From contig NZ_JACHNH010000001.1 in assembly GCF_014205335.1 (NCBI RefSeq), positions 2,412,501-2,476,500 of the forward strand: 64,000 nt of DNA. The letters are read 5' to 3'. Positions 40,881 through 49,555 of the stretch are shown piece by piece (position 1 is the first letter of the stretch; every line of letters starts with the position of its first letter). Made by a program: the position numbers and the translations under genes. The DNA is from Amorphoplanes digitatis (GTDB lineage Bacteria > Actinomycetota > Actinomycetes > Mycobacteriales > Micromonosporaceae). Under the pieces are notes generated by a model, which worked only from the letters and a program-made list of their open reading frames with translations, was not told the origin of the DNA and did no database searches.

Positions 40881-41696
40881 ATGAAGAACCTTTCGTCGTA
40901 CGGCGGCTGGGCGGTCGTCACCGGCGCCTCCTCGGGCATCGGCCTGGCGTTCGCCCGACGATGCGCCGCCGACGGTCTGAACGTCGTGCTCGCCGCCAGG
41001 TCAGCCGACCGGTTACGGGCCCTGGGCCGGGAACTGTCCAACGTTGATCACCGGGTCGTGCCGGTCGACCTGAGCCGCCCCGATGGCGCGGCCGACCTGC
41101 TGTCGGCCACCGCCGACCTGGACGTCGGCGTGCTGGTCTCCAACGCCGGCAACGGCACACCGGGACGCTTCCTCGATCAGGAGCCGGACGACCTACGGCA
41201 ACGGCTCACCCTCAACACCGTGACCCACCTCGAACTGGCGCACGCCTTCGGCCGGCGATTCGTACAGCGAGGCGGCGGCGCCATCGTCCTGGTCTCGGCC
41301 CTCGGCGCGATCCACGGGCTGCCGAACATGGCACACGAGAGCGCCTCCAAGGCGTACGTGCTCAATCTCGGCGAGGCACTGCACCACGAACTCGCCGCCT
41401 CGGGTGTCAAGGTCACCGTCATGCTCCCGGGCAACGTGGACACCCCGATCATCGACCGGTTCGGCGTCGACCGGGCAAGGCTGCCGATCAGCCCATTCCC
41501 CGCAGGCAAAGCCGTCGACCAGACCATCCACGCCCTACTGACAGGACGAGCGACAATCATCCCCGACCGCCGGATGCGCGCAGCCACCCGACTGACCCCA
41601 CGCGGCGTATCGATCCGCATGAACGGCCGAATGCTCGCCGCGGCGTCCGCAAACCTCGCCCGCCACAAGACACCGGCCCACGAGGGGGCGGACTAG
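40881..41696 (+). CDS. Short-chain dehydrogenase/reductase-like protein lacking the catalytic Tyr
   Basis: This 271-residue Rossmann-fold protein has the cofactor loop VVTGASSGIGLAFARRC, the NAG motif in LVSNAGNGTPG, and the catalytic-Ser strand IVLVSALGAIHG. At the position of the catalytic YxxxK the sequence is HESASKAYVLN: the Lys is present but the residue four positions before it is Glu rather than Tyr. A Tyr occurs two residues after the Lys instead. Cofactor binding is therefore likely, but normal SDR catalysis is questionable. The ATG follows AGAGGAGTTGTC. It diverges from its probable TetR regulator. Confidence 0.9.
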   Translation: MKNLSSYGGWAVVTGASSGIGLAFARRCAADGLNVVLAARSADRLRALGRELSNVDHRVVPVDLSRPDGAADLLSATADLDVGVLVSNAGNGTPGRFLDQEPDDLRQRLTLNTVTHLELAHAFGRRFVQRGGGAIVLVSALGAIHGLPNMAHESASKAYVLNLGEALHHELAASGVKVTVMLPGNVDTPIIDRFGVDRARLPISPFPAGKAVDQTIHALLTGRATIIPDRRMRAATRLTPRGVSIRMNGRMLAAASANLARHKTPAHEGAD

Positions 41697-42313
41697 AAGA
41701 TTTCCGGTCGTCCCTGCTCGGACGGGGACGGCGGCAGGAGCCGGGAGGTCTCGCCATTCACCAGTGGGGTGAGGTCACCGGCGGCGGCCGCGTCGGCCAG
41801 CAGCCGCGCCGCCTCGAGCAGCACGCCCCTGAGCGCGTTCAGGTCGTCCCGCAGCAGGGCTGCTTCGGCCCATGCGCGCTCATGCGCGAGCGGCGGGACA
41901 TCGTCCGGGCGGGACATCTCGTAGTCGGACAGCAGGGGGTGCCACCGGGCGAGCACGGGGCGGATGGCGCCGTTCAGGATCGCGAGCGCGATGGCGCCCA
42001 GCGAGAGGCCGGGTGTCGACTGACGCGACCTCCCGCCGAGGAGCCGCATCGCCGGCCGCCGCCGCGGAGAGGCCAATGACGGCCCGCCCTCCCGCAAGAT
42101 CTTCCTGGTGGCGTCGAACAACGAGTACATCGAGGTGAGTGCCTCGCGCAGGCTGCCGTCATCGGGACGCAACTCGACCACGCCGATCCGGGTCACCATC
42201 TCGACGTAGATCTCCCACGCCGCTTTCCGCTCGGCGACGTCCGGCTCCCAGGTTCCGCGAACGTCGCCGACGAACGGGATCGCGAGGCGGACGCTGACAG
42301 AAGGTCGACGCAA
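41693..42313 (-). CDS. Hypothetical protein with central hydrophobic segment
   Basis: This 206-residue protein probably starts at TTG 42313, where GGAGGAGA lies five bases upstream. The longer frame has no such signal. The protein runs LRRPSVSVRLAIPFVGDVRG, a helical section (AAWEIYVEMVTRIGVVEL), a hydrophobic patch (LGAIALAILNGAIRPVLARW) with the motif HPLLSDYE, then charged helices (HERAWAEAALLRDDLNALRG). Similar short proteins with an HPxLxxYE-type patch occur near actinobacterial STAND or TIR conflict genes. That association is from memory and not proven here. Its stop overlaps the SDR stop. No function assigned. Confidence 0.65.
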   Translation of the reverse strand: MRRPSVSVRLAIPFVGDVRGTWEPDVAERKAAWEIYVEMVTRIGVVELRPDDGSLREALTSMYSLFDATRKILREGGPSLASPRRRPAMRLLGGRSRQSTPGLSLGAIALAILNGAIRPVLARWHPLLSDYEMSRPDDVPPLAHERAWAEAALLRDDLNALRGVLLEAARLLADAAAAGDLTPLVNGETSRLLPPSPSEQGRPEIF

Positions 42314-42723
42314 GCGAATCTCCTCCGTTGATCGGCCTCTCGATGCTGCCGGTTCAGCGTATAGCGGCAGGGCCATTCCGCTGATCGCGATCGAGTGATG
42401 CCGGTCAATCACCGCAAAGGCGCCCGGGCTGTCGCCGCTGCACAGTAACGAGGCAGGCACCCGTCCGGTCGCCGTAACTTATCCGTCATCCCGACGGAAA
42501 GGTGGTTCTGGGGACGGGGGCGTACTATCGTCGAGCGCTCACCTGTGGGCCGGCGGCGACACGCCTTGGGCGTTCAGGCTCGCGAGGCGGCCGGTGCACC
42601 TAGCATCAACGCGGAAGCTTGATCAAGGCTATCGGCGACAATTGCCTTACCATCGACCTACGCCGATTCTTGATCCGACGACGATACGATCCGGATCCGT
42701 TCCGGCCTTGACAGGAGGACTGG
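42314..42723. other. Intergenic region
   Basis: About 410 bp lie between the divergent hypothetical gene (TTG at 42313) and the alpha/beta hydrolase. They contain a small palindrome CTTGATCAAG (42618-42627) and, next to the hydrolase start, the strong ribosome-binding site AGGAGG. No further gene is supported; a promoter for each flanking gene must lie here. Confidence 0.5.
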
Positions 42724-43860
42724 GTGCCCGACCCGTCGCACGAGGTGAAGGCCGCCGATGGACGCCTCCTCACGGCCTCCGACGCCGGCCCGGCCAACGG
42801 GCGGCCGGTCTTCCTCCTGCACGGCACCCCTGGCAGCCGCACCGGACCGCGACCGCGGGCGAGCGTCCTCCACCGGCGTGGCATCCGCCTGATCTCGTAT
42901 GACCGGCCGGGATACGGGCGCTCCGATCGGCACCCGGACCGGCGGGTGGGCGACGCCGCCGCGGACATCGCGGCGATCGCCGACAGCCTCGGCCTCAAGC
43001 GCTTCAGCGTGGTCGGCCGTTCGGGAGGAGGGCCGCACGCCCTGGCCGCCGCGGCGCTGCTGCCGGACCGGGTACACCGCGTGGCCACCCTGGTCGGCAT
43101 GGCGCCCAACGATCCCGGGGTGGACTGGTTCTCGGGGATGACGTCGGAGAACGTCAGCGAGTTCGCCAAGGCGAGCGACTCGGACCTGTCGGCGATTCAG
43201 GTACGGCTGCTGTGGAAGGCGCTGCGTACCGCCGCCGAGCCGCGCAGCCTGCTCGACCATCTGCTGCCGCAGATGACGACCACCGATCAGCTCGTCCTCA
43301 ACGACGCGACGATCCAGGCGCTGCTCGTCGAGGCCTATAAGGAGGCCGTGAGGAGCGGGCCGTACGGGTGGATCGACGACGTGGTGGCCATGCGTCGTGA
43401 CTGGGGATTCAAGCTCGACGAGATCGATGTGCCGGTCCGGCTCTGGCACGGAGCCGACGACAACTTCGCACCGGCCGGGCACGCGCGCTGGCTGGCCGGG
43501 CAGATCCCCGGGGCGATGCTGGATCTGGTGTCCAACTCCGCCCACTTCAGCGCGATCGAGGTCCTGCCGGACATGCTGACCTGGTTGGCCGACGGACTGG
43601 CCAGGGAGCCGGTCCCCGGCGGCGCCGAGCGGCAGCCGCCGGGAGCCCAGCCGTCAGTACGGCAGTGGGTCGATGACCCGCCGCTGGAGCCGGCCCTGGC
43701 CGATCGCGGACACCAGCGGGTGGTCCTCGGAACCGCCGAGGCGGTCCGCGAGGCGCTTCCGGACGTTCTGGAGAACGGCGCTGTCCGCGCGCTTGGCCCG
43801 CACCTCGACGAGCGCAATGTTGGCGAGGCAGCACAGCGTGTCCGGATGAATGTGCCCTAG
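42724..43860 (+). CDS. Alpha/beta hydrolase with antisense C-terminal extension
   Basis: This 378-residue protein has an alpha/beta hydrolase fold over residues 1 to about 300: VFLLHGTPGSRTGPRPRASV, the oxyanion region ISYDRPGYGRSDRHPDRRVG, the nucleophile elbow VVGRSGGGPHALAA, catalytic Asp in LWHGADDNFAPAGHA, and His in NSAHFSAIEVLPD. Homologues should end shortly after TWLADGL. Here the frame runs on about 80 residues with unrelated Pro/Arg-rich sequence that is antisense to the last 207 bp of fxsT. The GTG start follows AGGAGGACTGG. The natural stop appears to have been lost, or the frame is used to its full length. Confidence 0.85.
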   Translation: MPDPSHEVKAADGRLLTASDAGPANGRPVFLLHGTPGSRTGPRPRASVLHRRGIRLISYDRPGYGRSDRHPDRRVGDAAADIAAIADSLGLKRFSVVGRSGGGPHALAAAALLPDRVHRVATLVGMAPNDPGVDWFSGMTSENVSEFAKASDSDLSAIQVRLLWKALRTAAEPRSLLDHLLPQMTTTDQLVLNDATIQALLVEAYKEAVRSGPYGWIDDVVAMRRDWGFKLDEIDVPVRLWHGADDNFAPAGHARWLAGQIPGAMLDLVSNSAHFSAIEVLPDMLTWLADGLAREPVPGGAERQPPGAQPSVRQWVDDPPLEPALADRGHQRVVLGTAEAVREALPDVLENGAVRALGPHLDERNVGEAAQRVRMNVP

Positions 43861-46800
43861 GGTGCGGACGAGCCGCTCGGCCGCGCGGTTCAGGATCTCG
43901 AGTCCCTGGTCGATCGCTCCGCACTCGGCCGTGCTGACGCCGAGATTGGTCTCGGCGGCCAGCGTGTAGGGATGGTCGCTCCCCACGACCGAGGCGAAAT
44001 CGAGCGACGCTTCCGCGGCCAGATCGCGTGCCGCCTGAGGATCACCGCTGTCCAGCCTGGCCATCGCCATGTTGTTCAGCGCGACCAGCGTGTGCGGGTG
44101 CTTCGGGCCGAGGTGGTTGCGGTAGGTGTCGTATACCGCGTGCAGTTCCGGTGCCGCGAGGTCGGTGCCGAGGCCCAGCTGAGTGATGGAGCGGCTCAAC
44201 CGGCAGGCAAGGGTGTCCGGCGCGTACGGGAACTCGTCGCTGAGGCGGCTGTACGCGTGGTCGAACAGGCGACCGGCCTCGGCCAGCTGACCGAGGCTTC
44301 GTAGCGAGATGGCCAGGTTGACCTCGGCGTTAAGCGTTTCACGGCCGTCCGGAGACACCTCGATGTACGAGTCCGAGACCGTCAGGAGCAAGGTCGCCGA
44401 CTTCTCGTACTCACCGGCCTCGCGCAGGTCACGGCCGACGTGACCGAGCGATTGGAGCGTATGCGGGTGGCGCGGACCGAGCAGGTCGGCCCGCCCTTGA
44501 TAGGCCTGCTCGTCGAGTTTGAGTGCCTCCCGGTAGTCACCGATCAGCCGGTACGAGGTGGCGAGGTTGTTCAGCGCGGCGAGAGTCCGCGCGTGGCGCT
44601 CGCCGATCACGTCCTGCCAGGACGCGTAGGTCTTCTTGTCCCGCTCCAGCGCTTCCCGGTAGTGCCCGAGCCCGCGCAGGTCGCCGGCGACGCTGCCCGC
44701 GGTGATCAGTGTCAGCGGGTGATCTTCGCCGAGAAGCTTCTGCTGCTCCACGAGTACCTGCTCGTCGAGCTTCCGGGAGGCGTCGAACTGGCCGAGGCTG
44801 CGCAGCAGGTTCGCCATGTTGAAACGCAGGTGGAGCAGTTGGCCGCGCAGCGTCTGCCGCACGTCCTCCGACACCTCCTTGTCGCTCTCCATCTCGGTCA
44901 GCCGGCTGGTCCAGACCTCCTCGGTCTGCCGGGCCCGGTCGAGGCCACGCTGGAAGTCTCCGGCGACCCAGAGGTAGCGGACCCGGTCGATGAGCAGCTG
45001 ACGGACCGCGGGCGCCTCAGACGTGACCGCATCCGAACGCTCCAGGTGCGGCCACAGGACGCGGAATCGATCCCAGGTCTCCGGGTCCTCGACCTCGCCG
45101 CCGGGACGGGACCGGGCCAGCACAAGATGCACCTGGTGACGGGCCTGAGTCTCCTCTTCCTCCGTCATTCGCGAACGGACCGCATGCTGGACCAGACGAT
45201 GCACGGACATCCGGCCGCTCGACGCCTCGCCTCGTGGTTCGTCCGTACGTGGTTCCACGCGCGCCAGCGCCAGCCGATTGATCTCCTGCACCATGCGGCC
45301 GCGCAGCAGGCGCTCGGTGAGGCTCGGGTCGAACGGCATGAGCGCCTGCGCCATCTCCTCGCCGTAGATCAACTCGAGCGCGACGCCGGTGTCCATCACG
45401 GAGCAGAGTTGCAGCAACCGGTAGGCGGCGACCGAACGTTCTCGCAGCCGGTTCAGCGAGAAGTCCCAGATGACCTGAACCGACTGCGCCTGGACCTGCT
45501 GGTTGGGAGTCCGCTCGACGCCTTCCGGCGCCGGCAGCGGAATGGTGTGCGGTCCGCGTTCCTCGACGTCCTGCACGAACGAGGAGACCTTGAAATCGGT
45601 CTCGGCGAGGAAGGCGGCCGCGGCCGCGACCGCGATGGGCAGGTCGCCCAGCAGGTCGGCGAGACGGTTCGCGTCGACCGATGTCATCGTCGGCGTCCGG
45701 CTCACGAAGTGCTCGACGCTCTCCCGGCGGGCGAAGACGTCGATCGGTACGGTCTGGGCCCGGTTGCCCCACTGTGGGTTTCGTGAGGTGACGAGTACGT
45801 GCCCCGGCCCGGTCGGCAGGAACCCGTCGATGCGGCTCGGTTCGTCCGCGTTGTCGAAGATCAGCAACCATCGTTTGTGCGGCTCGCCCCGGTTGAGGGC
45901 GTCCAGCACCTTCCGTGCGTTCTCCGGCGCGACCGTGCCCAGCTGGAGGCCGAGTCGGCGGCCGAGGTCGGTGAGCTGCGCGTCGACGAACGCCACCGGC
46001 TCCGCGGTGACCCACCAGATGACGTCGTAGGCGGTGCGGAACCGGTGTGCGTACTCCAGGGCGATCTGGGTCTTTCCGATGCCGCCCATGCCGTGCAGCG
46101 TGACCGGCTTCGCGACGGACAACACGATCGCCCCGCTGTTGCCGAGTTGCCGGCGCAGGGTCCGCAGTTCCTCCTGGCGACCGGTGAACCGGGCGTTGCG
46201 CCCGACCAGGTTCGAGATCAACGGCTCGTCACCCGGGAACCGCGGTGCGCCGGCTCTCACCTGGGCTGCCGGACCGACCTCCAGCCGGCCGACGAGCCGC
46301 AGGACCGCCTCGACCGCGGCGGACTCGGACAGGCCCACGAGGAAGATCGAGTGGTTCGTCGAGACACGTTGCACGGCCGGGATGTCCGTCACGTACACCG
46401 CCAGCGCGCTGAGCGGAGCGCCTAGCGGCTTCAGCTGGAGCGACGGATCGTTGGCGGCCCAGCCCGACATGATCAGAAGATCACGGCAGCCGGACGTGTC
46501 CGCCCGCGGATCCGCGACCGTGTCGACCACGCGGACACCGGCCGCGGAGAGCACGTGGCCGAGCCACTCGGACCACACCGAGTCCTCTTGGGCGTACTTC
46601 AGCGCGATGTCCATCTCGGCCACGACGGCCCGGCGCTCGAACTGACCGTTGACGGCCCGCCGCAGGGCCGAATCGATCGCCGGCATCTTCTGGACCGCGC
46701 CCTCGGTGAGCTCCTCGGTCAGCACCTCGTACGCGGCGAGCAGGGTGCCGGGCGTCTGCGGTGAGTCGGCGAACGTCGCGAGCACCTCCTCGTACGCGTA

Positions 46801-47610
46801 GAACGCCTGGTAGGGCACGTGGACCCGGCTCCAGTAGCGGTCGCGGTCGGCCCGGCTGTCGAAGGCCGGAAGATCGCCGAACCGCTGCTGGGCGATGAGC
46901 CGTCCGGCATCGGACTTGATCTTCTCGCCCGGGTCGAGCCGCATCGGCACCGGCAGGATCCGCATCCCGGGCTTCTCCGCCAGCACGAACTGGGCGACGG
47001 TGGCGGCGCCGTCGATGCCCTGCTCGTTCAGCGTGAAACAGTCGAGCAGCATGTCCGGCAGCTCGATGGTGCAGATGTCGGCGACGTCGCTGTACCCGGT
47101 GCGGCTGTCGATGAGGACATAGTCGTACTGCTCCTTCATCGTGGCGCGCAGGGCCTCGAAGAAGAACTCCCCGCCCTGTCTCTCGTAGAAGTCGTCCCAG
47201 TCGACGCTGTGGATCTGTTTCGCGTAGTCCTTGCTCAGCTTTCCGGCCGGGAGCAGATCGAGCAGCCCACCCTCCGGGAACGCCGACCAATCGAGGTGGA
47301 TCACCCGGTCCCGCAGGTCGGCGAGTCTCCGGACGTCGGGCTCCTCACCGTCGCCGAACTGCTTCATCCGTGAGGTCTGGAAGTCCTGGATCAGCCCGAT
47401 GACGCCGCGGTTGGTGCGGATCTCGCGCCGGCCGACGAACGGCGTGTAGTACCGGTGAAGGCCCGGTGACTCGAGATCCCAATCCACCGTGAGTACCCGT
47501 TTGCCATTCGATGCAAGGATCCATGCGACGTTGGCCAGCGCCATGGTGCGGCCCGTTCCGCCCTTGAACGAATAGAACGTCACTACCTTGCCGGTCTGTC
47601 CTACGGTCAT
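43654..47610 (-). CDS. fxsT: FxsT: FxSxx-COOH system STAND/TPR protein
   Basis: This 1318-residue cytoplasmic protein has four parts. An N-terminal ParA/MinD-like ATPase has the P-loop FYSFKGGTGRTMALANVAWI (about 12-31) and YVLIDSRTGYSDV. A TIR-like FxsC-type segment (about 325-445) contains KYAQEDSVWSEWLGHVLSAA. An NB-ARC ATPase has P-loop GMGGIGKTQIALE near residue 505 and Walker B KRWLLIFDNADEP. A long C-terminal TPR array (about 860-1318) contains ERHARTLAALNNLATSYRLI-type units. The ATG overlaps the stop of the preceding FxsC-like gene (ATGA). It is the last gene of the operon and probably an NTP-driven scaffold or sensor. Its molecular role is not established. Confidence 0.92.
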   Translation of the reverse strand: MTVGQTGKVVTFYSFKGGTGRTMALANVAWILASNGKRVLTVDWDLESPGLHRYYTPFVGRREIRTNRGVIGLIQDFQTSRMKQFGDGEEPDVRRLADLRDRVIHLDWSAFPEGGLLDLLPAGKLSKDYAKQIHSVDWDDFYERQGGEFFFEALRATMKEQYDYVLIDSRTGYSDVADICTIELPDMLLDCFTLNEQGIDGAATVAQFVLAEKPGMRILPVPMRLDPGEKIKSDAGRLIAQQRFGDLPAFDSRADRDRYWSRVHVPYQAFYAYEEVLATFADSPQTPGTLLAAYEVLTEELTEGAVQKMPAIDSALRRAVNGQFERRAVVAEMDIALKYAQEDSVWSEWLGHVLSAAGVRVVDTVADPRADTSGCRDLLIMSGWAANDPSLQLKPLGAPLSALAVYVTDIPAVQRVSTNHSIFLVGLSESAAVEAVLRLVGRLEVGPAAQVRAGAPRFPGDEPLISNLVGRNARFTGRQEELRTLRRQLGNSGAIVLSVAKPVTLHGMGGIGKTQIALEYAHRFRTAYDVIWWVTAEPVAFVDAQLTDLGRRLGLQLGTVAPENARKVLDALNRGEPHKRWLLIFDNADEPSRIDGFLPTGPGHVLVTSRNPQWGNRAQTVPIDVFARRESVEHFVSRTPTMTSVDANRLADLLGDLPIAVAAAAAFLAETDFKVSSFVQDVEERGPHTIPLPAPEGVERTPNQQVQAQSVQVIWDFSLNRLRERSVAAYRLLQLCSVMDTGVALELIYGEEMAQALMPFDPSLTERLLRGRMVQEINRLALARVEPRTDEPRGEASSGRMSVHRLVQHAVRSRMTEEEETQARHQVHLVLARSRPGGEVEDPETWDRFRVLWPHLERSDAVTSEAPAVRQLLIDRVRYLWVAGDFQRGLDRARQTEEVWTSRLTEMESDKEVSEDVRQTLRGQLLHLRFNMANLLRSLGQFDASRKLDEQVLVEQQKLLGEDHPLTLITAGSVAGDLRGLGHYREALERDKKTYASWQDVIGERHARTLAALNNLATSYRLIGDYREALKLDEQAYQGRADLLGPRHPHTLQSLGHVGRDLREAGEYEKSATLLLTVSDSYIEVSPDGRETLNAEVNLAISLRSLGQLAEAGRLFDHAYSRLSDEFPYAPDTLACRLSRSITQLGLGTDLAAPELHAVYDTYRNHLGPKHPHTLVALNNMAMARLDSGDPQAARDLAAEASLDFASVVGSDHPYTLAAETNLGVSTAECGAIDQGLEILNRAAERLVRTLGHIHPDTLCCLANIALVEVRAKRADSAVLQNVRKRLADRLGGSEDHPLVSAIGQGRLQRRVIDPLPY

Positions 47611-48839
47611 CGGTCATCGCCTTCCGTGGCGCCTAGGCCGTTGTCGTTCTCCCCGAGCCGTCGCCGGCGCCGGTAGTTGCTGGGCATCGCCCTGAAGAAG
47701 CTGCGCCGGGCGCGGATGACCAGTGTGGGCATGAGATTCATGAACTGATCGAGTCCGTCGGCCGCCGCGATCGCCGGATCGGCCCCGGCGTCAGAGAGCA
47801 TAGCGACGGCGTCCGCCCGCGCCTGCGCGGCGCGCGCCGCGCCCGGGCCGTCATCCTCGTCGGTGATGGCCAGCGGAAGGACCCAGGACGGCATTCGTTT
47901 GAGAAGGCCCTGGAGGGCGACGGCCCTGCGCCGGTCGGCCACCTGCCATGCGTCGATGAGCAGGATGGACGGTTTCCCCGACCAGAGCGGCTGAGGGACG
48001 GTCCCGGCGGTCACCGTCGCGTCGAAATCGAGCCGTTCGGTCACCTGCCGGGCCTGCTGCGCGATCGGGATCGGGCGGGTCAGCGCGAACGGGGACCAGT
48101 CGGCCATCGTGCTCCCGTACGCCGCGGGGTCGCTGCCCGGCGGCACCTCATCGGCGGTCCCGGCGAAGACGGTGATCACGAAGTCCGCCGCCTCCGGGGT
48201 GGCGGGGCGGGGCTCCGCCGGGCTCGACGCCGACGACGGGCCGATCGGCGACTGTTCCGCGACCGCGACGATGCGCCGGGCGAGGCGACCCATGATCCGG
48301 TCATACGCCTCGCGGTACTCGGCCACCGTGTCCGCCGCACGGGTGTCCGGCCCGACGTCGGTGCTGGCGATGTCGCAGAGCGCGCCCAGTCCGAGCTCCG
48401 CATAGTGCGGAATGTCCTCGCCGAGGTCGGCGCCGCCCTCGGTCATCTCCGGCATACCGGGAGGCAGCGGCATCCAGCGTACGGCCTGGATGTGTTTCGC
48501 CGGGTCGGCGTGCGCCGCCTTGATCCGTTGCACGAAGGAGCTGTGCTCGCGCCGCGTCCACGAGCCCGTGGCGTACCGCGGGGAGTACAGGGCCACCAGG
48601 ACCTCGGCCTCGCCGAGTGCCCGGCTCACCTCGGTTCCCCAATCGTGCCCCGGCGCGAAGGTCTTGTCGTACAGGCCGATCCGGCGGGACGGGTCGCCGG
48701 CATACCGGCCGACCTCGGCGACGAGGTCGGTGAAGAACCGGTCGACGAGCGGATCGCTCCGCGCGGGCCCGCCCTCGATCGGCACCTGTGCGTAGCTGAC
48801 GAAGAAGTAGGCCCCGGACGAGCCACCGGGCGCCGTCAC
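47607..48839 (-). CDS. TIR-like FxsC-family protein (second copy)
   Basis: This 410-residue protein has an N-terminal TIR-like fold (about 8-190: AYFFVSYAQVPIEGG, LYDKTFAPGHDWGTEVSRAL, VLVALYSPRYATGSWTRREH). A C-terminal region (about 215-400) begins FVITVFAGTADEVPPGSDPA and ends with SFFRAMPSNYRRRRRL. In FxsC-type proteins the TIR-like domain is followed by such an FxSxx-system-specific tail. The GTG at 48839 overlaps the stop of the first FxsC gene (GTGA), which sets the start. The canonical TIR NADase Glu is not obvious from reading alone. The role in peptide maturation or export is unknown. Confidence 0.88.
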   Translation of the reverse strand: MTAPGGSSGAYFFVSYAQVPIEGGPARSDPLVDRFFTDLVAEVGRYAGDPSRRIGLYDKTFAPGHDWGTEVSRALGEAEVLVALYSPRYATGSWTRREHSSFVQRIKAAHADPAKHIQAVRWMPLPPGMPEMTEGGADLGEDIPHYAELGLGALCDIASTDVGPDTRAADTVAEYREAYDRIMGRLARRIVAVAEQSPIGPSSASSPAEPRPATPEAADFVITVFAGTADEVPPGSDPAAYGSTMADWSPFALTRPIPIAQQARQVTERLDFDATVTAGTVPQPLWSGKPSILLIDAWQVADRRRAVALQGLLKRMPSWVLPLAITDEDDGPGAARAAQARADAVAMLSDAGADPAIAAADGLDQFMNLMPTLVIRARRSFFRAMPSNYRRRRRLGENDNGLGATEGDDR

Positions 48840-49555
48840 CGCGCACCGTCCGTGAACGATCGGCGCAGACCCTGGGTCGACCTCGACCTCGGCGGCAGGA
48901 CCTCGAGAGCCGCGCAGGTCTTCTGGATCTGCCGGGCGATGGACCACACCACGGCCAGGTATGCACCCGGATCGACGTACGACATACCGAGGACTCCTTC
49001 GGATTCGTACAACTGAGTATGTTCCGGTGTCACCACCGGTGGCGGGCCGAACCTCTGCACCTCGGACACCATCGGCGGCATCGGCCCGTCGACCGGCGTC
49101 CACAGCACCGGGATGATCGCCGTCGCGGACGGGCCGCGGGTCGCCGCCGGCCGGGCCCGGACCGTCCGGCGGGAGAAGTAGTCCCACTCCATCGGGCACC
49201 ACTCACTGCGCCGGAGGTACGGCGACGAGAGCAGTGCGACGAACACCCGGGCCTTGCCCAGGTTGCGCAGCAACTCGTCGCTCCACCGGTCGCCGGCCTC
49301 CATGGTGACGTCCATCCAGCCCGCGTCGTCGCCGGCCTGCAAGGGCAGTAGTTGCCGCACCCGGTCGTTGAGGTCGGCGAACAACTTCATGACCCCGCTG
49401 TTCGGATCGCCGCGCTCGCCGGCCGCCGCCGGTTTGGCCCGGGCATAGCTGAGGAAGAACGCCGGGCCGGACAGCAGGCCGTCGTCGGCCGGCGGCTCCG
49501 GGACCGGGGGCCGCGGGTCGGCACGCGTGTTGCCCCACCAGCGTCGCGGGTTCAT
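48836..49555 (-). CDS. fxsC: TIR-like protein FxsC
   Basis: This 239-residue TIR-like protein opens with a strand and loop FFLSYARAKPAAAGERGDPN and has MDVTMEAGDRWSDELLRNLG and ARVFVALLSSPYLRRSEWCP. These are the TIR-type flavodoxin-like strands with SPxYxxSxWC, seen in FxsC proteins. The continuation MEWDYFSRRTVRARPA, IPVLWTPVDGPMPPMVSEVQ and LYESEGVLGMSYVDPGAYLA is also typical. Start ATG and upstream AAC(3) stop overlap (ATGA). Two TIR-like genes in tandem may form a heteromer. Enzymatic NAD cleavage has not been shown for the family as far as I know. Confidence 0.88.
   Translation of the reverse strand: MNPRRWWGNTRADPRPPVPEPPADDGLLSGPAFFLSYARAKPAAAGERGDPNSGVMKLFADLNDRVRQLLPLQAGDDAGWMDVTMEAGDRWSDELLRNLGKARVFVALLSSPYLRRSEWCPMEWDYFSRRTVRARPAATRGPSATAIIPVLWTPVDGPMPPMVSEVQRFGPPPVVTPEHTQLYESEGVLGMSYVDPGAYLAVVWSIARQIQKTCAALEVLPPRSRSTQGLRRSFTDGAR

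Noticed and set aside
44440..45786. 448-codon plus-strand frame
   Set aside because: It is antisense to the TPR and NB-ARC parts of fxsT; it has no ribosome-binding site and no domain pattern.
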